Assembly: GCF_002858675.1 (NCBI RefSeq)
Contig: NZ_PJZF01000024.1
Location: 1-64,000 of the forward strand
Length of the DNA stretch: 64,000 nt
Direction of reading: 5' to 3'
DNA from: Chimaeribacter californicus
GTDB lineage: Bacteria > Pseudomonadota > Gammaproteobacteria > Enterobacterales > Enterobacteriaceae
The position numbers and the translations under genes are program-made. Shown here one piece after another: positions 53,605 through 63,155 of the stretch (the stretch's first letter is position 1; each line of letters opens with the position of its first letter). The notes under the pieces were generated by a model. That model had not been told where the DNA came from and made no database searches. It was given only the letters and a program-made list of their open reading frames with translations.

Positions 53605-55899
53605 ATGAAAGAGAAAAATGGAGCGATTGGGATTGCCCCTTACGGCGGCTCAGCGGGTGGCTGGGGCGCGTTGAAAGCAGTGGCGGATGCGATCCGCGGG
53701 CAGATGGCAGTGAAACAGGATGTGATCGCGCTGTTCAGGATGAACCAGCCGCAGGGGTTTGACTGCCCCGGCTGCGCCTGGCCTGACCCGCTGCACACCT
53801 CGTCATTTGAATTTTGTGAAAACGGTGCCAAAGCGGTCTCCTGGGAGGCCACCGGCAAACGTGCCACGCCGGACTTTTTCGCCGCGCACCCGGTGAAAGA
53901 ACTCTGGGAACGCCACGATTTTGATCTGGAAAACGAAGGCCGCCTGACCCATCCGATGAAATATGATCGCGAAACCGATACTTATCAGGTCATCGAATGG
54001 GAAACCGCCTTTAAGGAGATCGGCGCGCTGATGCAGGGTTATGACGACCCGGACAGCGTGGAGTTTTACACCTCCGGCCGCGCCTCGAATGAGGCGGCAT
54101 TCCTCTACCAGCTGTTCGCGCGTGAATACGGCACCAATAACTTCCCGGACTGCTCCAACATGTGCCACGAGCCGACCAGCGTCGGGTTGCCGGTCTCCAT
54201 CGGCGTCGGCAAGGGCACCGTGGAACTGGAGGATTTCGACCACTGCGATCTGGTGCTGTGCGTCGGCCATAACCCCGGCACCAACCACCCGCGGATGCTC
54301 GGCACCCTGCGGGAAGTGGCGAAGCGCGGCGGCACCATTGTGGCGTTCAACCCGTTGCAGGAGCGCGGGCTGGAGCGCTTTACCTCACCGCAAAGCCCGC
54401 TGGAGATGCTGACGCTCAGCTCAACCCGCCTCTCCTCCACCTACTACAAGGTGCGGGTCGGCGGTGACGCGGCGATGGTCAAAGGCATCATGAAATCCCT
54501 GCTGTCGCTGCACAACGAAGCGCTGAGCAAAGGCGAACCTGGGGTGATTGACGAGGCGTTTATCGCCGACCACACGCTGGGCTTCGAGGAGCTGAAAGCC
54601 GATCTGGAGTCAACTGAGTGGGCCGACATTGAGCGCATCTCCGGCCTGAGCCACAAAGACATCCTGCACATCGCCCGGCTCTACGCCAAAGCGGAGCGCA
54701 CCATCCTCTGTTACGGCATGGGCATCACCCAGCACCAGTACGGCACCAAGAATGTGCAGCAGCTCGCCAACCTGATGCTGATGCGCGGCAACATCGGCAA
54801 AAAAGGTGCCGGCATCTGCCCGCTGCGCGGCCACTCCAACGTGCAAGGTGACCGCACCGTCGGCATCACCGAGATCCCGACGCAGGCTCTGCTGGACGGC
54901 ATTGAGCGCACCTTCGGCTTCACGCCGCCAACCAGGCATGGCCACGGCGCGGTGGCGACGATCCGCGCGATGCATGAGGGCAAAGCCAAAGCGCTGTTCT
55001 GCCTCGGCGGCAATTTGCCGGTGGCGATGCCGGAGCCGGAAACCTGTTTCGAGGGGATGCGCAAGCTGGATCTGGCGGTGCATATGGCGACCAAGCTTAA
55101 CCGCTCGCATCTGGCGGTGGCGAAACACACCTACCTGTTCCCGGTGATCGGCCGCACCGAGCGCGATACCCAGGCCTCGGGCGACCAGTCGGTGACGGTA
55201 GAGGATTCGATGTCGATGGTGCACGCCTCGCGCGGCTCGCTGGAACCCGCCTCGCCGCACCTGAAATCGGAACCGGCGCTGGTGGCGGCGCTGGCGAAAG
55301 CCTCGCTGCCCAACACCGTGGTGCCGTGGGATAAAATGGTCTCGGATTACCACGTCATCCGCGATGCGATTGAGTCGGTGTTCCCGGCATTCCAGGATTT
55401 CAACAAGCGCATCATGAACCATGGCGGCTTCCGGCTCTATAACGCCGCTTCGGAGCGCAAATGGAACACGCCGAGCGGCAAGGCCCAGTTCATTGTGATG
55501 CAAGGGATTAACGAAGATCCGCGCTCCGCCCAGGGGCACGATCTGGTGCTGACCACGCTGCGCAGCCACGATCAGTACAACACCACGCTGTACGGCATGA
55601 ACGACCGCTACCGCGGCGTGACCGGCCGCCGCGACGTGCTGTTCATTAGTGCGGATGAAGCGGAAAGCCGCCGCCTGCGGGTGGGTGACAAAGTAAACGT
55701 GGTAGCGCTGGCCCCGGACGGCACCCCCACCGACCGCCGCATGGAGAGCCTGACGGTGGTGGTGCACGACATGGCCTCCGGCTCGGTCGCCACTTACTAC
55801 CCGGAAGGCAACGTGTTGGTGCCGCTCAACAGCTATGACGACGAAAGCGGCATCCCGGCGTACAAAAGCGTGCCGATTGCGCTGGAACACTGCGCCTGA
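53605..55899 (+). CDS. ydeP: Molybdopterin oxidoreductase YdeP (FdhF-like)
   Basis: A 764-residue protein of the formate dehydrogenase-H/DMSO reductase superfamily. It matches E. coli YdeP (759 aa), which contributes to acid resistance: [11 protein letters not shown] near residue 52, [72 protein letters not shown] and the C-terminal [20 protein letters not shown]. The N-terminal Cys pattern does not hold the full four-Cys cluster set of FdhF. The substrate is unknown. A terminator follows. Confidence 0.92.
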   Translation: MKEKNGAIGIAPYGGSAGGWGALKAVADAIRGQMAVKQDVIALFRMNQPQGFDCPGCAWPDPLHTSSFEFCENGAKAVSWEATGKRATPDFFAAHPVKELWERHDFDLENEGRLTHPMKYDRETDTYQVIEWETAFKEIGALMQGYDDPDSVEFYTSGRASNEAAFLYQLFAREYGTNNFPDCSNMCHEPTSVGLPVSIGVGKGTVELEDFDHCDLVLCVGHNPGTNHPRMLGTLREVAKRGGTIVAFNPLQERGLERFTSPQSPLEMLTLSSTRLSSTYYKVRVGGDAAMVKGIMKSLLSLHNEALSKGEPGVIDEAFIADHTLGFEELKADLESTEWADIERISGLSHKDILHIARLYAKAERTILCYGMGITQHQYGTKNVQQLANLMLMRGNIGKKGAGICPLRGHSNVQGDRTVGITEIPTQALLDGIERTFGFTPPTRHGHGAVATIRAMHEGKAKALFCLGGNLPVAMPEPETCFEGMRKLDLAVHMATKLNRSHLAVAKHTYLFPVIGRTERDTQASGDQSVTVEDSMSMVHASRGSLEPASPHLKSEPALVAALAKASLPNTVVPWDKMVSDYHVIRDAIESVFPAFQDFNKRIMNHGGFRLYNAASERKWNTPSGKAQFIVMQGINEDPRSAQGHDLVLTTLRSHDQYNTTLYGMNDRYRGVTGRRDVLFISADEAESRRLRVGDKVNVVALAPDGTPTDRRMESLTVVVHDMASGSVATYYPEGNVLVPLNSYDDESGIPAYKSVPIALEHCA

Positions 55900-55928
55900 C
55901 CGGCATAGCAGCCGAAGTGGTTCTGCTC

Positions 55929-55956
55929 AGCCGCCCCCACCCGGAGCGGCTTTTTT
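55929..55956 (+). terminator. Terminator of ydeP
   Basis: AGCCGC and GCGGCT pair across an 11-base loop, followed by six T residues. Confidence 0.8.
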
Positions 55957-56048
55957 CTGCCGGTCGCCCATCTGCGGTTCACAAAAAGCCCGCGACAACC
56001 GCCGCGGCGGCACGCCACAATAGGGTTTTCTCTCACGGAGTCAGGTTC

Positions 56049-56495
56049 ATGCTACGAAAAATGACCGAGCCGGAGTTTGCGCCCTGGGCGCAGCTGTTTC
56101 TGGCGGAATACGCTGACGATCTCAGTGCCAATTACGGTTTTGATGCGCTGCGGGCGCGGTCAGAGGCGCAACAGGCATTGCACGCAGTGCTGCCGCAGGG
56201 CGTGGAGACCGAACGGCAGGTGCTGCTGGTGATTGAGCATCAGGGGGAACGCGTGGGTTACCTCTGGTACCAGCGCAATGAGACCAACGCGTTTATCATG
56301 GATTTTCTGGTGCTGCCGCCGTTCCGCGGTGCGGGTCACGGGCGGCAGGCGCTGGCCTCTCTGGAGGCGATGCTGGCCGACGAGGGCATCAGCGAAGTGC
56401 GGCTGCGGGTGGCCGCCGATAACCCGCGCGCCCGGCAGCTGTACGAGGCCTGCGGCTACCAGGTCACCGGCCACAATATGAGCAAACGCTATTGA
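56049..56495 (+). CDS. GNAT-family N-acetyltransferase
   Basis: A 148-residue acetyltransferase. Beta-strand and acetyl-CoA loop residues are clear: MDFLVLPPFRGAGHGRQALA (about residues 81-100) and the C-terminal DNPRARQLYEACGYQVTG (about 120-137). Substrate unknown. ATG 56049 starts the conserved domain; the longer frame from 55917 runs through the ydeP terminator and is rejected. It converges with the next gene, five bases apart. Confidence 0.87.
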   Translation: MLRKMTEPEFAPWAQLFLAEYADDLSANYGFDALRARSEAQQALHAVLPQGVETERQVLLVIEHQGERVGYLWYQRNETNAFIMDFLVLPPFRGAGHGRQALASLEAMLADEGISEVRLRVAADNPRARQLYEACGYQVTGHNMSKRY

Positions 56496-56499
56496 GGCG

Positions 56500-57105
56500 T
56501 CAGGGGCGGCGCACGCCCGGAGGGATCGGGTCGAGCCAGACCAGCTTACGCGCCGGCTCATCGTAACAGACCATGATCAGGTTGCCGTAAAGCGGCTCCT
56601 CCTCATCCAGCCCCAAATCCGCCAGCGTGACGCGGCCCGCGTGGTAATCCCGGACGAAATCCACAAAGCTGCCAATCGCTGCCTCATAGCCGAACGCGGC
56701 CTCGTAACGCGGCAGGTATAAACGGAAACGCGCGCCGTGCCCGGCCTCCGCTTCCAGCGACAGCGCCAGGCTGTAGGGGTTCTCCCGCGTTATCGGGCCA
56801 TGGCGGCCATACAGCGTCGGCTCGATCCGCTCACGGGAGATCACCTGGCGGCCAAAGTGGCCGAGCCGCTGCTTAAGCCATTCATAGGTGTCTTTCGCCA
56901 GCTCGCCCACCAGCGCCGCCAGAAAAGTCTGGGCGAAGGCGATCACCACCAGCGCAGGCACCGCCAGCTCAATGGTGGCAAACGGCCCCCACTGCGGCGG
57001 GTGTCTGACGTCAATCCCCACCTGCGCGGGCATCAGTTCGGCCTGCAAGTGGGCAATCTCCTCTTCAGCCGTGTCACGGTAGCTTGTTACCTCAATCTTA
57101 TACAT
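56500..57105 (-). CDS. Hypothetical protein with one hydrophobic segment
   Basis: A 201-residue protein I cannot assign. Residues 1-35 look soluble; a hydrophobic stretch follows (IELAVPALVVIAFAQTFLAA, about residues 45-64), then KDTYEWLKQRLGHFGRQV and a soluble C-terminal domain (about 105-201; YSLALSLEAEAGHGARFRLY). It is flanked by unrelated genes and has no coupled partner. The layout, a helix between two soluble parts, gives no firm clue. Confidence 0.75.
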   Translation of the reverse strand: MYKIEVTSYRDTAEEEIAHLQAELMPAQVGIDVRHPPQWGPFATIELAVPALVVIAFAQTFLAALVGELAKDTYEWLKQRLGHFGRQVISRERIEPTLYGRHGPITRENPYSLALSLEAEAGHGARFRLYLPRYEAAFGYEAAIGSFVDFVRDYHAGRVTLADLGLDEEEPLYGNLIMVCYDEPARKLVWLDPIPPGVRRP

Positions 57106-57268
57106 GGCTCCCCTCCCCAGAAACGACGCCGGACGGCGCGGTTTTCAAAGGTATAACACATTTTTAGCCGCTTCCCGGCGCAGCACCACGCACAGAGAGA
57201 AATTCACCGCATTTCCGCCACGGAATTTGCCTTATTCCCCGCATTTTCGGTTTATTTCCCGCTTCTTC

Positions 57269-57296
57269 TTGTATTTTTTGCGGAACAGTCTGTAAT
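57269..57296 (+). promoter_or_regulatory. Candidate sigma-70 promoter of the EAL gene
   Basis: TTGTAT, a 16-base spacer, then TGTAAT (five of six -10 bases), ending 28 bases before the start codon. Confidence 0.4.
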
Positions 57297-57324
57297 AGCC
57301 AGCCACGTACCAAAGGTAACTACC

Positions 57325-59100
57325 ATGTCCAGCCCCCTCCGCCAGGATGATCAACCCCGTTTACGGGCATTAAAGGATCTTCAGATCCTTGATGCTTCCC
57401 AGGATGAGATCCTGAATAAAATCACCGCGCTGACCTGCAAAATGCTGGATATGCCCACCTGCCTGGTCACCCTGATCACGGATGAGAAACAGTGCATCAA
57501 GGCCAAAACCAACTTCCCGCTGGATGAAACCAGCCGCGACGACGCCTTTTGCCAACACACCCTGCACCATAACGGCGTACTGGTCTGTGCCGATACCTGG
57601 CTGGATGAACGGTTCTGCCACCTGCCGCTGGCCCGGCAACCGGAGCAGCCGCTGCGTTTTTATGCCGGTGCGCCGCTGACCACCGATGAGGGCGTGGCGA
57701 TCGGCAGCCTCTGTGTGATTGACTACCAGCCGCGCACCTTTACGGCGGAACAGTGCCGCACCTTGCAGGAGATGGCCGCGGTGGTGATGGCGCTGTTGCA
57801 GTCACGCAGCGCCGTGGGGCTGGTGGATGCGGTGACCGGCCTGCCGAACCGCCAGCGGCTGATTGCCGACCTGCATGAAATCCAGGGCGGGCCGCCGGAC
57901 TGTGTGCTGGTGTTGATCGACTGCATCGACATCACCTACGCCTATGAGATGGGCCGCTCGCTGGGGATGCCGATGGTGGAACGGATGCTGTGTGAAATCG
58001 GCGATGCCCTGCACCGGGCATTCTGCGGCCTGGAAAAAATTTACTGTGTGGCCACCGGCCGTTTTGCGCTGTGGGTGCCGCAGGCGCGCAGTGAAAGCGT
58101 GTTGCAGACGCTGATGCAGTGCGCCGAATCCCTGCCGGGCGAGCTGAGCCTGCCGGTACCGATCCGCCTGGAGATACACATCGGCTATACCGGGTTCGGC
58201 GTGCCGGTGGAGGCCCCGCAACAGGTGCTGCGCAAGGCGTTGAGCGCGCTGCATGACGCCATCGATCAGGATGTGCCGCTGATGCCTTACCGGCAGGAGA
58301 GTGACGAGACGCAAAAAAGGGCGTTCCGGCTGCTGAGCGATCTGGTGGAGTGCCTGGACCGCGATACCGGCCTCTACCTGATGTACCAGCCGAAGTTTGA
58401 TGTCAAAGGCGGCCACGCGGTGGGGGCCGAGGCGCTGCTGCGCTGGCAGCACCCGGTCTTCGGCGCCGTCTCCCCCGCGCAGTTTGTGCCGCTGGCGGAG
58501 AATACCACGCTTATCCGCCCGCTGACCCAATGGGTGATCGCGCAGGCGACCCGCCAGCTCCGCCAGTGGCGTAACCAGGGCATTATGTTGCCGGTGGCGG
58601 TCAACGTGGCGGTGAGTAACTTTGCCGAGCCAGACTTTGTTGACCGGCTGCTGGCACAGCTTGAGGAGCAGGGGCTGACCCCGGCTGATTTAGAGATCGA
58701 ATGCCTGGAGACGCAGAAGATCCTGGGCAGCCCGGCGGCGCTCGCCTGTCTGCGGCGGCTGCGCGAGGCGGGGTTTGTGCTGGCGCTGGACGACTTCGGC
58801 AACGGCCACAGTAACCTCACCTACCTGAAAAAGATCCCGGTTGAGGTGATCAAGCTGGATCAGTCATTGATCCGGCCGCTGCAATATGACGCCGACTGCC
58901 GGATCATCGTAGAGCAGATCATCGGCATGCTGCACATGCTGAAGTATGTGGTGGTGGCCGAAGGCGTGGAAGATGCCGCGACCCTGGCGTGGCTGCACCG
59001 CGCCGGCTGTGACCGGGTGCAGGGGTTCCACCTCGCCCGGCCGATGCTGCCGGAGGCGTTGAGCGCGCTGCTGGGGCCGGACGCCATGCACGAGGCGTGA
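57325..59100 (+). CDS. GAF/degenerate GGDEF/EAL protein, likely c-di-GMP phosphodiesterase
   Basis: A 591-residue cytoplasmic protein. A GAF domain (about residues 20-155; LVTLITDEKQCIKAKTNFPL, then AGAPLTTDEGVAIGSLCVID) leads to a GGDEF-like domain (about 170-335) beginning AVTGLPNRQRL but lacking the GGDEF motif (ATGRFALW in its place). The EAL domain (about 340-585) keeps GAEALLRWQHP, DDFGNG, the Lys of VIKLDQSLI and VVAEGVED. So it probably hydrolyses c-di-GMP under GAF control and does not make it. Confidence 0.88.
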   Translation: MSSPLRQDDQPRLRALKDLQILDASQDEILNKITALTCKMLDMPTCLVTLITDEKQCIKAKTNFPLDETSRDDAFCQHTLHHNGVLVCADTWLDERFCHLPLARQPEQPLRFYAGAPLTTDEGVAIGSLCVIDYQPRTFTAEQCRTLQEMAAVVMALLQSRSAVGLVDAVTGLPNRQRLIADLHEIQGGPPDCVLVLIDCIDITYAYEMGRSLGMPMVERMLCEIGDALHRAFCGLEKIYCVATGRFALWVPQARSESVLQTLMQCAESLPGELSLPVPIRLEIHIGYTGFGVPVEAPQQVLRKALSALHDAIDQDVPLMPYRQESDETQKRAFRLLSDLVECLDRDTGLYLMYQPKFDVKGGHAVGAEALLRWQHPVFGAVSPAQFVPLAENTTLIRPLTQWVIAQATRQLRQWRNQGIMLPVAVNVAVSNFAEPDFVDRLLAQLEEQGLTPADLEIECLETQKILGSPAALACLRRLREAGFVLALDDFGNGHSNLTYLKKIPVEVIKLDQSLIRPLQYDADCRIIVEQIIGMLHMLKYVVVAEGVEDAATLAWLHRAGCDRVQGFHLARPMLPEALSALLGPDAMHEA

Positions 59101-59214
59101 TGTAACAAATCTATACAGCTTGCCACGTCTGCTTACGGTGCCGTCACGCAAAGTGCGGCAATTCAGGCTACGCTGTGGGGAGGATCCCCTATTTCCCAAC
59201 AGTGTCAGGACGTT

Positions 59215-60210
59215 ATGCACACAAAAAATGAACAACAGCCTTCGGAACAGAGGGTAAAAAGCATGGCTTACCGCAACGGCAAAGCGGTGGGCGAAGTCAC
59301 TTCTGAGAACATCAGCGAGATGCTGGCCGCGCCGGACACCTTTATCTGGCTCGGGCTGTGGCAGCCGGACAACGATTACCTGCGCCACATCCAGCAGGAA
59401 TTTAACCTGCACGACCTGGCGATTGAGGATGCCCTCACCGCCCATCAGCGGCCGAAAATCGAGCAGTATGGCGATACCTTTTTTATCGTGGCGCATACCG
59501 CCCAGAAGGTCCGCGACCGCATTGAATATGGCGAAACCCACCTCTTTTACGGCAAAAATTTCCTGATCACCGTGCGCCACGGCGCCTCTTCCAGCTATGC
59601 CCAGGTGCGCGAGCACGCCGAACAGTGCCCCGAGCAGCTGGCGCGCGGCCCCGGTTACGCGCTCTACTGCGTGCTCGATTTCATCGTGGACAACTACCTC
59701 AGCATCGTCGGCGAGTTTTCTACTCAGTTCGAGGAGATTGAGTCGCGCATGTTCAAAACTGAGTTTGACCAGAAAGCAGTGCGGCAGGTTTACCACCTGC
59801 GCCGCCACCTGCTCTCCTTACGCAATGCGGCGGTACCGATGCAGGACATCTGCGGCCAGCTGCTGCACCACGACGGCGTGCTGCCCAAGCAGTTGCGTGA
59901 CTATATGCGAGACGTGCAGGACCACGCGCACCAGGTGATCATGCTGACCGATGACATGCGCGAAATGCTGACCAACGCCACCCACGTCAACCTGGCGCTG
60001 GTGTCGGTGCACCAGAACGAGGTGGTGCAGCGGCTGGCGGGCTGGGGTGCCATCCTCGCGCTGCCCACGGTGGTGTTCAGCCTCTACGGTATGAACTTCA
60101 AAGACATGCCGGAACTGGACACCAGCTGGGGCTACCCGCTGACCATCGGCATTACCGTGGCCGGCTGCCTGTGGCTCTACCTGAAACTGCGGCGCGCCGG
60201 GTGGCTGTAG
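59215..60210 (+). CDS. CorA-family divalent cation transporter
   Basis: A 331-residue inner-membrane channel subunit. A long cytoplasmic helical funnel (about residues 1-265) precedes two C-terminal membrane helices with the family GMN motif in SLYGMNFKDMPEL (about residues 293-305). It belongs to the CorA/ZntB superfamily but is not the ordinary enterobacterial CorA, whose N-terminus differs. Mg2+, Co2+ or Zn2+ are possible substrates. AGGA lies five bases before ATG 59215. Confidence 0.88.
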   Translation: MHTKNEQQPSEQRVKSMAYRNGKAVGEVTSENISEMLAAPDTFIWLGLWQPDNDYLRHIQQEFNLHDLAIEDALTAHQRPKIEQYGDTFFIVAHTAQKVRDRIEYGETHLFYGKNFLITVRHGASSSYAQVREHAEQCPEQLARGPGYALYCVLDFIVDNYLSIVGEFSTQFEEIESRMFKTEFDQKAVRQVYHLRRHLLSLRNAAVPMQDICGQLLHHDGVLPKQLRDYMRDVQDHAHQVIMLTDDMREMLTNATHVNLALVSVHQNEVVQRLAGWGAILALPTVVFSLYGMNFKDMPELDTSWGYPLTIGITVAGCLWLYLKLRRAGWL

Positions 60211-60230
60211 GCGATAATTCCGGGTGGGAA

Positions 60231-60248
60231 CTGACATAAAAATGTCAT
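60231..60248 (+). promoter_or_regulatory. Pho box upstream of the acid phosphatase
   Basis: CTGACATAAAAATGTCAT matches the PhoB consensus CTGTCATAAANCTGTCAY except at a few positions. A -10-like TACCCT (60259-60264) follows ten bases later, the usual spacing. Confidence 0.6.
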
Positions 60249-60300
60249 CCGGGCGGTTTACCCTGCTGGCGGCAAGGTAAACTTAACAAGGACTTAAATC

Positions 60301-61566
60301 ATGCGCTTTTCCCGCACGTTGATGGCCGGCGCGCTGCTGGCCGCGATGGGTGTGCAGGCCGCGGAGGCCGCCCCGGATGTCACCCGGCTTACCCCGATTG
60401 TTGACCGCACCACCCCGGCGGCGGATTCCCCGGCGTTTGTGTCGCTGGAGGCCACCATGCTGGCCGATTTGCAGCACGCCATCCAAGGCACGGCCCCGAC
60501 ACTGACCCGCGAGCAGCTGGAGCAGGCCAGGCAGCACCAACAGGCAGACACCGCCTGGCTTAAGGCCAGCGGCTATGACTTCAATACGAAAACCAACCAG
60601 CAGGCGGGGATTGCGCTGCTGGAACCGTTCAACGCCCTGCCGGCCGCCGTCAAGGCGCAGAGCCTGGAGACCGTCACCGCCATCAACCGTGACGCCACCC
60701 AGGGCGAACGCCATCAGGCGCTGGCCGATGCCGAGGGCATCAGCTATCTCTACTTCCTGGCGGACGCGATGGGGCCACGGCTCGGCCAGGCGTTCCTGAC
60801 TGCCTATGACAAGGGTGAACTGGGCAAAGCGGCGGCGCTGATCAAGGCGAGCGAAGTCAGCACCGGCACGGCGAAAAAACATTTCAACTATGCGCGCCCG
60901 TTCCTGCAAACCGGCAACCACATCCATCTGGTGCCGGATGAGGTGGTGATCGCGGACGGCCATCCCTACACCGCGGACGGCGGCGCGTTCCCCAGCGGCC
61001 ACACCAACACCGGCTACACCGATGCGCTGCTGATGGCGGAGATGATCCCGGAGCGTTTTGTGCCGCTGCTGGATCGCGGCGCGCGCTACGGCTTCTCGCG
61101 CGTGGTGCTGGGCGTGCACTACCCGCTGGATGTGATGGGCTCACGCATGGTGGCGGAGCGCAATGTCGCCCACTACCTGAATGACCCGGCCTACCGCACG
61201 CTGTTTGAGCAGGCGAAAACCGAGTTGCGCGGCGCGCTGGAAAAAGAGTGCGGCATGCGCCTGGCGCAGTGTGCGGCCCCCCAGGGGCAGGATGACCCCT
61301 ACGCCGCCCCGGCGATGCGCAGTTTCTACCGCTTCACCATGACCTACGATTTGCCGAAAGCCCCCGCTGCCGCCACGCCGCTGAAGGTGCCGGCCGGGGC
61401 GGAGGTGCTGCTGGAAGCGCCGTTGCCGCAGCTCGGTGCCACCGCGCGCCGTGACCTGATGCGCCATACCGCCCTGGCGGACGGTTACCCGCTCTCCGGC
61501 GGCGCAGGCGAGCAGAACTTCTGGCAGCGCCTCAACCTGCACGACGCGGTGCTGGCCGCCAAATAA
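60301..61566 (+). CDS. Class A (PAP2-type) acid phosphatase
   Basis: A 421-residue periplasmic phosphatase. The Sec signal (MRFSRTLMAGALLAAMGVQA) is followed by the complete class A motif: K(x6)RP in KKHFNYARPFL (about residues 194-200), FPSGHTNTGY (about 230-239), and SR(x5)H(x3)D in FSRVVLGVHYPLD (about 265-277). The catalytic His residues are intact. It is longer than PhoN-type enzymes (about 250 aa) through N- and C-terminal extensions, and its Pho box implies induction by phosphate starvation. Confidence 0.88.
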   Translation: MRFSRTLMAGALLAAMGVQAAEAAPDVTRLTPIVDRTTPAADSPAFVSLEATMLADLQHAIQGTAPTLTREQLEQARQHQQADTAWLKASGYDFNTKTNQQAGIALLEPFNALPAAVKAQSLETVTAINRDATQGERHQALADAEGISYLYFLADAMGPRLGQAFLTAYDKGELGKAAALIKASEVSTGTAKKHFNYARPFLQTGNHIHLVPDEVVIADGHPYTADGGAFPSGHTNTGYTDALLMAEMIPERFVPLLDRGARYGFSRVVLGVHYPLDVMGSRMVAERNVAHYLNDPAYRTLFEQAKTELRGALEKECGMRLAQCAAPQGQDDPYAAPAMRSFYRFTMTYDLPKAPAAATPLKVPAGAEVLLEAPLPQLGATARRDLMRHTALADGYPLSGGAGEQNFWQRLNLHDAVLAAK

Positions 61567-61576
61567 CCCCGTCCCC

Positions 61577-61601
61577 GCCAGACCGGCCGCCCCGGTCTGG
61601 C
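61577..61601 (+). terminator. Candidate terminator of the phosphatase gene
   Basis: GCCAGACCGG and CCGGTCTGGC form a perfect 10-bp stem. Only a short T-tract (GACATTTTC) follows, so efficiency is uncertain. Confidence 0.6.
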
Positions 61602-61871
61602 GACATTTTCGCCATACTTCATGAAAAAACGATAATTCGCGTGCTTCTCTGATGGCGCGCGCACCGCGTTTTCTGCTAAAACCCCGCGTCGCACGCTGCT
61701 TCTTTGTGCGTTTTCACGAAGCTGCACCCGGCTTTTCCGGGTCAGACCCACAAAGCGTGCTAATCTGTTAGCCACAGAATTTTACGCAATGCTTACGGAA
61801 TGCGGCCTATAACCGCCCCCCCGGCCCTTGGCATAATGCTTTTCTTTTTTACAGGACGATTCGGCACCGGC
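61602..61871. promoter_or_regulatory. mdtAB upstream region
   Basis: This 270-base leader has no gene. I found no clear BaeR box or strong sigma-70 promoter. An in-frame start at 61800 precedes the chosen mdtA start. Confidence 0.4.
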
Positions 61872-63155
61872 ATGAAATCCCACGCACACTCCCCGTTTTC
61901 CCGGCGTAACTTTCTTCTTCTCCTGCTGGTCATCGCGCTGATTGCCGGTGGCTGGCTCTACTTTTCCCGCCAGTCACCGGCCCCCGGCGGGATGGCTGGC
62001 GGCATGGGCGGCGGCATGGGCGGCCCCGGTATGATGGGCGGCGGGATGGCAACGCCGGTGCAGGCGGGCGTGGCGAAACAGGCCGATGTGCCGGTTTACC
62101 TGTCGGCGCTCGGCACCGTGGTGCCGAATGCCAGCGTCACCGTGACCAGCCGGGTCGATGGCCAGTTGATGAAAGTCTATTTCACCGAAGGGCAGCAGGT
62201 GGAGGCCGGGCAGTTGCTGGCGCAGATCGACCCGCGCAGCTACCAGGCCACGCTGGCGCAGTACCAGGGCGCGCTGGCGGAGAATCAGGCACTGCTGAAA
62301 AGCGCGCAACTGACCCTCGCCCGTTATAAAACGCTCTACGCGCAGGACTCGCTCTCCCGGCAGGATCTGGAGACCCAGACCGCCACCGTCGGCCAGTACC
62401 TCGGCACCATCAAGGCCGATCAGGCGCAGATTGAGGCGGCGAAACTGAACCTGGAGTACACGCGCATCACCGCGCCGGTGAGCGGCCGCGTCGGCCTGCG
62501 GCTGGTCGACCCGGGCAACATGGTGCACAGCAGTGACACCACCGGCATCGTGACCCTGACCCAGACCCAGCCTATCGCCGCCACCTTCAGCGTGCCGCAG
62601 GCCAGCCTGCAAACCGTGCTGAAGCCGCTGCACCGGGGCGAGACCCTGCCCGCCACTGCCATCGATCAGGACGGCAGCAGCGTGCTGGCACAGGGAAAAC
62701 TGAGCTTTATCAGCAATGAGATCGACACCACCACCGGCAGCATCAAGCTTAAGGCGCTGTTCGACAACCAGGATGAGCAGCTCTACCCGAACCAGTTCGT
62801 GAATATCCGCCTGCAAACCAACACGCTGAAAGGCGCGGTGGTGATCCCGGCGCAGGCGTTGCAGCTCAGCAGCGACGGCGATTTCGTCTATCTGGTGAAT
62901 AAAGACAACACCGTGACCCGCAAAACGGTGAAGAGCGGCCCGGCGTTCGGCAACACCTGGCAGGCGATCCTCTCCGGCGTGGCGGCGGGTGACCGCGTGG
63001 TCACCACCGGCATTGACCGCCTGCAGGATGGCGCGAAAGTACGGGTCGTTACGGCGCAGGCCGCCACCACCGGTGCCACCCCGGCGGCCGGCGGCCGGCC
63101 GGCAACGGCGACCGATAAGAAGGCACTGGCCACTGACGGGAACGCCGCGCGATGA
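61872..63155 (+). CDS. mdtA: RND efflux membrane-fusion protein MdtA
   Basis: A 427-residue periplasmic adaptor anchored by an N-terminal helix ([19 protein letters not shown], about residues 13-31). The anchor is followed by a Gly/Met-rich linker (about 38-60), the lipoyl/hairpin region ([20 protein letters not shown]), the alpha-helical hairpin (about 115-185) and the beta-barrel ([18 protein letters not shown] near residue 285). It matches E. coli MdtA in sequence. With MdtBC and TolC it exports novobiocin, bile salts and similar compounds. It overlaps mdtB by four bases. Confidence 0.92.
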   Translation: MKSHAHSPFSRRNFLLLLLVIALIAGGWLYFSRQSPAPGGMAGGMGGGMGGPGMMGGGMATPVQAGVAKQADVPVYLSALGTVVPNASVTVTSRVDGQLMKVYFTEGQQVEAGQLLAQIDPRSYQATLAQYQGALAENQALLKSAQLTLARYKTLYAQDSLSRQDLETQTATVGQYLGTIKADQAQIEAAKLNLEYTRITAPVSGRVGLRLVDPGNMVHSSDTTGIVTLTQTQPIAATFSVPQASLQTVLKPLHRGETLPATAIDQDGSSVLAQGKLSFISNEIDTTTGSIKLKALFDNQDEQLYPNQFVNIRLQTNTLKGAVVIPAQALQLSSDGDFVYLVNKDNTVTRKTVKSGPAFGNTWQAILSGVAAGDRVVTTGIDRLQDGAKVRVVTAQAATTGATPAAGGRPATATDKKALATDGNAAR

